From positions 1 to 64,000 of the forward strand of contig VXCM01005987.1 of assembly GCA_014773175.1 (NCBI GenBank): a DNA stretch of 64,000 nucleotides, read 5' to 3'. Under the pieces are notes generated by a model. That model saw only the letters and a list, made by a program, of their open reading frames with translations. It was not told the origin of the DNA and made no database searches. Below are positions 34,070 to 64,000 of this stretch, piece by piece. Every line of letters begins with the position of its first letter. The stretch's first letter is position 1. The position numbers were made by a program, and so were the translations under genes. Source of the DNA: Lucifuga dentata (Eukaryota > Chordata > Actinopteri > Ophidiiformes > Bythitidae).

Positions 34070-37000
34070 GCCTTTAGAGAAATATCTGAAAAAATTCCGC
34101 TGCTGATACAAGGTCACATTTTTCTGAGCTTCCAGGATATTTTACTTTCCATAAACACAGAGATAATTATTCTCTTTAGGTTCAGAGAGAAACAGCAGAG
34201 CAGAGAAAGATGGAGGAGAGCCAGGACACACACACGCACACACGCACACACACACACACCTCTGACATGGCTGTTATGGGTATTTAAAGTCGTCATGCTG
34301 CCATTGTGCCTTTTGGCCAAATGAGTTTTTCAGCTTCTGTCAGAGATTTATGATTCTAGATTTTCAAACCTCCAGAAATGAGAAAACCACAGGAAATGAC
34401 ATGAAATCTGACTTAAACCCAAACATGTCACATCACACATTTCACACTCTCTGCTGTGAAATGTGGAGGAAATTTTGGGGAAAAAAGGATCAAAACGACC
34501 AAAAATTGATCTGTTAAAAATGGGCGTGGCCTATCCTGCTGCGATCCATACCTGTCAACATTCCCGTTTTTCCTGGTTTCTCCCGTATTTTCACCTCCTC
34601 TCCGGTTTGGCGGTAAATCTCCCGTATTTTAACTTTTCCAGAATCCTAATTGGCCCAATCGAGTTGTTTGGGTCGTTATGTGGCGCGCCCCCTGCTGGGG
34701 AGTGGAGGTATTACAGTAGTTTGCCAGAGGAACCTGAAGCAAACCGGAACCAAAGTTGATGGAAACAGTTTCTCATGGGAACAATAAACAAAGATAATAC
34801 CGTGATGCTAGCAAAGCTTCTTCGTATCCCAGAAAATCTCCGGTATTTTCTAACTCATTGGTGATGCTGTGATCTACTGAAGTTAGATAATGAAATTTCC
34901 GGCGCAGAAAAATGATTCTGGTTCTTTTCAAACATGAGGCGGAAGTGTTGGAAACAGATTAATGGGGAGCGTTCATTGCTGCTAACGCTAGAAGCTAAAG
35001 AAGCTAAAGCTAAGAGCTACGACAGAATTCCGTCACACAGCTCAGCGTTCACTTTTTACCCTCCAGCGCTTCATGACCTGCAAACGACCTCACACAGGAG
35101 CTTTCCTGCTAGGTGTAATGAGGGGCGGAGCCAACAGGTGACGGCGGGAAAATGAAGAAACGTCTCCAGCCGCCATCAACTAAAGCAGCACAAAGAACCA
35201 GAATAATTACAGCTGCTGTCAACAGGCTTCATTAGGACACAGCACAGCTAACGGAACACTGCTCCCACTCCCCTCTGCTCCCCACGCGTTATTTATAGAG
35301 CAACACACACACACACACACACACACAGAGCTCCGCATGGNTTTGGCAAGGAGACAAATTGGTTGCTCACACACACACACACACACGATAGGTGACTTTT
35401 ATACTGCATGATTTTAAAAGAATACACAGGAAGTCAGCTGGAATGAAGCTGAGGAGCTTTTAGCTGCTGTGATGATGGAGATGAAGATAATTAGCTGAGA
35501 TGCATCATGTTCCTCATGTCAGCAGCAGCAAAACCACAAAACAAACGTCTGAAGGATTAAATACAGCACAAATCAGAAATCCTTCCTGTCTGAAGCCACA
35601 TGCAACACGCTGCTTTCATAGTCAGCCATAATGATACATACATGTCCATACGTCATCTACATCCATACATCATGCCCATACATGATACATCATCTACATG
35701 TCCATACATCATCTACATCACTAAAATACATGGAGATACAGCACCTGTAAGCCTGGCCTGAGCCTTTCTGGGGCCCTAGGCAAGTTTTTTGCTGAGGGTC
35801 CCCCATCCAGGGGCATGGGAAATGGTATTTTCAGTGCGAATGCTATCAAGCTAAATATAAATAAATAGATAATATTAATAATAATAGTAATAAATAAATA
35901 AAAACACTGGCTGGGTTGAATATTTGTGGATAACTAAATATTATTTGCCATTTTTAACTTGACCATTCTGGCCTCCTAGTGGTATGACGTCAGCCTGGTT
36001 CCTGTTCACACCCAGAAAATATGATCAACAAAGGAATCCAACAACTCAAACATCAAAACCCTCAAAATGATCATAAAAAAAACAAAACAAAAAAAAAAAA
36101 AAAAAANAAAAAAAAAAAAAAAACGTGAAAAGCCACAACTTAACTCCTGCCATGGTTCTGTAATTAATAAGTGACTGCCCTGCAGCGCTGCTAGCACGAT
36201 CCAGAACTAGACCCAGTTTGGAAACAAAAAAAGCATTTTAAAACATTTAAAAACTGTTTGAATATTTTGAATTAATTTGAATATTTATATGTTTGAACAT
36301 ATAACAATAATTTACATGTATGGAAATAAGAAACAAGGTAAACTCTGAATATATGCAAATAAGCTGCTTGTGCAAACAAACACAAACGTCATCTTGGGCA
36401 TTTAACTCCTGAACAAACCTGACAAAAACACAGCTAAAATGTGCAACAGAGTTACAACTTTACCTTCGTTTAAGTCCCGAAAATAGATCCCGTGATTAAG
36501 TTTCGTCTCCGGTAGTCCATTTTAGAGCAAACTCTGCTAAAACCGGCTTCCATTCGTTATTGTATCCGTTGACGTTTTTTACAGCGTGACTGGCTGTGAT
36601 TGACATGACTTTCATCCAATAGGAGACATTCTCAGCTTTCCAATGACGTATCACACGCCACTGAACGTAGAGAAACGGCTGGTCACATGACCCATGACGC
36701 GCCATTTTTAAATTTTGTCCCTCGCGCTCTGAGACCGGCCGGCTCTCTAATGATAACAGCAGCGTTTAGAGACGTTTTTGCATATTTTAGCCATTTTAAA
36801 TAGGTTTTTAGTTTTTGTGACACACAAAAGGATCAAACAGGCCAGTTTACTAAATGTCTGATAAAACAGCCAAATTAAAACGTAAATTAACACGTTTCAA
36901 ACTAGTAATTTCGAAGAACATACAAAAGGGGCGTGGCTACCCTTTCCCTCCCACCCTACATCCCAGAATTCCCCCAGCTCACTCCATAAATATTTGCTAA

Positions 37001-37157
37001 ATCTCCTACGAACCTAATCTTGACTAAAATGTAATGCCAAACCATAATATGCATAAGTTCCATGTTATATTAGTTCTGTGCTGAATAAAGCTTCATTTTA
37101 TAACACACCCGTTAGTTTCTATGAAGGCTAAGCTCTATATATCCTGTACTGATGCCC

Positions 37158-37714
37158 ATGCTGCGTTCACAGACCTCAGAAGTTGAATTTTTCCCAGTTG
37201 GAAGCACCAACTTCCAACTTCAAACCATTCCAGCCAAATGTAATCAAAAAAGCAGCTGAACACCAATAAATACTATAAAATTAATTAAACTTTGTAATAA
37301 ATGCTAACTAAAGTAAAGTTAGACTACAGGACTGTTTGGTTGTGTTGTTTTACAATAATATTAATCACAGTGGGTATTAAACTTTATGCAGAGAAGTAAT
37401 ATTATGAAATTATTTACACTTATGTATCAACAGCAAATTACACAAAATAGTTACCATGGCGATATATTCTGATCTTTTTCTTTCAATTTCACACAAGAAA
37501 AAATACTTTATCCTCCTATTAGCTGATCGTTTCCATTCATAAAGCTCGCTTCCATGGCACTGCCATGTTGAGTGACGTCATACTCGGTAAGTCAGGTAGA
37601 TCATTTTGGTCCCAGTTTCCCAGCAGGAGCTCCGACTTCAAGTGATGTTCCAACGCATTTTTCCAAGTAAGAAGTTGGAAAAATCTGAGTTCCGAGGTCT
37701 GTGAACACAGCATT
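37158..37714. mobile_element. TIR element with TGCTGCGTTC ends, copy 2
   Basis: TGCTGCGTTCACAGACCTC at the left and, inverted, the same sequence with one change at 37694-37714. Shares CATTTTTCCAAGTA, the GTCATACTC block and the CCATGTTGAGTGACGTCA block with copy 1 at 821-1196. Non-coding. Confidence 0.75.
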
Positions 37715-40309
37715 AATACTTATAATTAAGTTATAACTCATAAAGGTATCACATAGATTTCATTACGTTTCTGAGCTTTTTACCGTTAAGGCGAGTTCAC
37801 TTTAGTTTCACCCTTGACGTGGGTGACCCCTAGCAGCCGCGGGGCTTCAGGCGACCTCCCAAGTTCACCCACAGGAGGCCCTGCCTGCCTCTGAGGTGAT
37901 GACAGTAAAAGTTTGGATTTTTTGGGCATAGTCAGCAGAATGTGAGGAGTGTTGCTGCAGGTATAGATTTAAAAATCCTGATTTGTTAGTTTCTAATTAA
38001 ATCTGTTATTCAGTTCAGCTCACATAAATCTCTTTCTGCTTCTCAATGTCTGAGCAACATGAGGATAAGAAATACTCAAGACTAGAGAGAGCTGTAGTGT
38101 GATTCTGCAGGTTTTTAAATATATAATAATAATCTTTGCTCCACAAAGTGAATCTTCTGTTGTGGAGAAAAAAAAAAACATGAAATCTGCAGAAATGTAA
38201 AGGATGAAAACACGCTAAGTAACATGTTGGATTCTACAGATGTGCAGCAGCAGCATCAGACCAGCTTGTTCAATGAATTAATGGCGTCTTAATAAAAGCC
38301 ATGAGGTTAAACTGAGGAAATGATGGTCTGATTATGTTAATGTTTTGGAGTTATTATGCAAAGCACAGCAAGGGCAGAAGTGATGAGAGAGAAAGTGTCT
38401 GATAATGAAGAAACGACATGTCAGATTAATGACATTATCCAGCTGAATGAGAAGGACTCAGAAAAGACAGAAATGATAAATATATTTTATCAGCAACCTG
38501 TTTCTTTTCATCAGCTGTTTAAATATCAATGTCATACATATCACGTGAGCAAAACATCAGCATCAGGTCACACGCGTGGTGTAAATCCAGCCTATGCCTG
38601 ACAGCCTGAAACGTGGGAGTCATTTACTCTGCTTTTAATGTCACTGTGACAATTATTTCATAATGTTTAAAAACTGTTACTGACTATAAAATATAATTCT
38701 CAGAAACCAGGAGACAAATAATTCACCGTAATTCATTTAATCATCATGAAATACAGAATGCAATACAGTTCAGCCTGCCGCCATCTTTAATAAACATCTT
38801 CAAACAATATAAGGAAATAAATTAAGTGTTCTCCATGTCTCCTCTTATTCCCATCATCCTACTGCCAAATCCTGACGCTTTTCCGCCGCTGTCTGCCCGG
38901 CCTGTATCCGGAGAAGACGTTGGCAGCAGACTTGAGTTATTTCAGACCTGCAGCAGTTTCCTCCGTTAGTTTGGTTTGTTTCAGCCGTCAGAACGAGACT
39001 TTAAGAGAAAGAGTTGCTGCGTTTCAGTTTGGTCCTGGAGTTTCATCAGGAAGGAGGACGCCATCTACCCGCTGTGACGTTTTATCCCACAAGTCCCTTC
39101 TCCCAAAATGCCTGAACATAAGTTCCTGATGACTTATAGTTGGCTTGAAATATTTCCTTTTCGTCAATACCTGAGCCAACAATGCAAAAACTGATCAATT
39201 TTGGTAGAAGTTTTGATTTGGTGTAACTCTGTTTTTCATGCTGTAATTTTGACGTGTCTTCCTCCAAACAGAGAAAACCGGCAAACATTGAGTCGTTCAA
39301 AGAGTCCATGTCCTCATCATTCTGAACGTGGCAGGAATTCCACGCCATCATGGATTTTCCATGAGGGCGACTTAAGTGACTGGAATTCATCTGCACTCTA
39401 CCACGGTCAGGGTGCTGTCACGTGATAAATGGTATTTGCACTGCGGCATCCCTGAACTCGCTGCGTACACTCGCGATGCCCTGCACCTCAGCATGTGGAC
39501 GGAGTGTCGCCATAGGAATATGCATCATCAAGAAGCGCCCAGGTAAACGCAGCTGATTATAAGCTAGTTCACACCTGTTAGCCTCGTCTGACGGCTGACA
39601 TCCTGCCCAGATCACGGTACGAGTTTAAAGTCCTACTCAGAAAATCGCTCTACACAGTTTATAAGCTTCTCCTCCATCGTTGTCGCTTCTGCTTACGTCA
39701 CAAAATACTATTCTCTTATTCGCTGGAAAAGTCACCGGTATAAGGGTCGAAGTTCAATGGTTTGAACTTTGAGCGCAGCGGCAGAGGTGGAGAATCTGAG
39801 CGCCACCCATCGTTCAAGTTTGCGTCACCACTTACGTGAAAGCAGCCTGAGTCGTGTTCTTGTTATGCTACAAAAGCCAGAAATCTCCCAAACTGTCACT
39901 TAGAAGTTCAGCTGCTGGTTCTTCAATCGTCCAATAAAATAGAAGCAGCTTCTTTGTGTCGCCATGCAGGATGCCGCATAAGAGACAGACTCCAGCTGTA
40001 TCAAAGAAACACGACCAACGACCACGAATCAGCTCAAAACAAACAGACCAAAGTTTGAACCCTGCAACCTGAAACAGAAATGTCTTCAGGTCGGATCCGT
40101 TCTGAGTTGTTGGGTTCTGCTGTGGTTCCCCATTAAATAAATATCTAACCCATCAGTCGGTGGGTTTATCAGGAAGTGAAACGTCCTTTGCAGTATCTCG
40201 GTCTCCAAGACGCGAACATTCGTCTGTTCCTCAACATCCGCTGACTGATTGAAGACTGTCATCGTTTACCGTGTCAAACGCACTGCAGCATTTTCCAACC
40301 AGACGTGAG

Positions 40310-40311
<2 letters not shown>

Positions 40312-40371
<60 letters not shown>
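40312..40371. repeat. CA microsatellite in ENOX1 3' UTR
   Basis: About 28 CA units, UG in the ENOX1 transcript, 50 bp after the stop codon. Confidence 0.94.
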
Positions 40372-40420
40372 CTCAGACTGGTAAACGGTTTGTTCCCGGT
40401 GTGTGTGCGTTCTCCCTGCG

Positions 40421-63768
<23,348 letters not shown>

Positions 63769-63988
63769 CTGTGAGAAAAAGCAGAAGAAATGTAAGATAT
63801 CTGCAGAGGAAACAGCTTAAACATGTAAAGCTTGTTTCACGCCTGACGAGGACGCTCTGGGCCATGTGGACAAACTGACGTCAAACAGAAAGACACGTCT
63901 GTTACATGTCCGCACGGTGCCTTTATACCTGTCCAACTATTCCAGATATTATAACTGTTTCTTCCATTTTTCCTTATATACTTCAAAT

Positions 63989-64000
63989 CAGGGATCCCCA
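63989..64000. mobile_element. possible hAT left terminus cut by window end
   Basis: The last twelve bases, CAGGGATCCCCA, match the start of CAGGGATCC-type hAT elements such as that at 7926. Too short to be certain. Confidence 0.3.

Larger units (their letters stand above)
30416..40420. other. DNAJC15-ENOX1 convergent intergenic region
   Basis: No coding exon recognised. Contains the LINE nested in MITE copy K, dense CA/TG tracts, an imperfect CATACATCATC minisatellite (35630-35730), a poly(A) run with N at 36107, and the TIR element at 37158. 34540-34900 carries CCATACCTGTCAACATTCCC and repeated CCCGTATTTT words that look like a degraded transposon. Confidence 0.7.

Noticed and set aside
38356..38601. 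81-codon plus-strand frame
   Set aside because: No recognised similarity, no splice context and a stop soon after; insufficient support.

Overview
This is vertebrate nuclear DNA, almost certainly from a ray-finned (teleost) fish. Short coding exons with canonical splice sites are separated by long introns. Dinucleotide CA/TG microsatellites are very dense, and the mobile elements are typical of fish: TTAA-target MITEs, hAT and Tc1-like non-autonomous elements, a tRNA-derived SINE and an RTE-type LINE. Nothing suggests a prokaryote, plasmid or virus. The species cannot be named from the window.

Three protein-coding genes are supported by joining exons across splice sites with consistent phase and comparing with remembered vertebrate proteins. 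(1) PLEKHM3, minus strand, four coding exons between 19140 and 1221. The start codon is in the window; the C-terminal exon(s) lie before position 1. (2) DNAJC15 (MCJ), plus strand, complete in six exons at 26818-29810, encoding 146 residues, with a consensus CRE 27 bp before the ATG and one GC-AG intron. (3) ENOX1, minus strand, the last nine coding exons between 63768 and 40421. The 5' exons (RRM region) lie beyond position 64000. PLEKHM3 and DNAJC15 are divergent about 7.7 kb apart. DNAJC15 and ENOX1 are convergent about 10 kb apart. DNAJC15 and ENOX1 are also neighbours on human chromosome 13q14, which supports both calls. PLEKHM3 is on 2q in human, so its position here is a lineage difference. 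The three genes have no known shared pathway.

Layout: 1-1220 intron of PLEKHM3 with a TIR element; 1221-19140 PLEKHM3 exons 4 to 1 and introns; about 19245-26740 intergenic, AT-rich, repeats; 26740-30415 DNAJC15 promoter, gene and 3' UTR; 30416-40420 intergenic with an RTE LINE nested in a MITE; 40421-63768 ENOX1; 63769-64000 ENOX1 intron, ending in the first bases of a hAT-like terminus.

The most distinctive content is repetitive. At least 17 full or partial copies of one MITE family (about 580 bp, long terminal inverted repeats, TTAA target duplication) lie in both orientations, some hosting or nested in other elements. Simple-sequence tracts abut many splice sites, and one (CA-rich, 18-bp unit) is inside an ENOX1 coding exon. 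Twelve single-N positions are flanked by direct duplications of 63-95 bp. These look like unmerged contig overlaps in the assembly; one of them breaks the last ENOX1 exon on paper. I found no convincing previously undescribed molecular system. The items worth following are the TTAA family, the ENOX1 coding repeat, and a perfect 25-bp-arm palindrome in the last ENOX1 intron.
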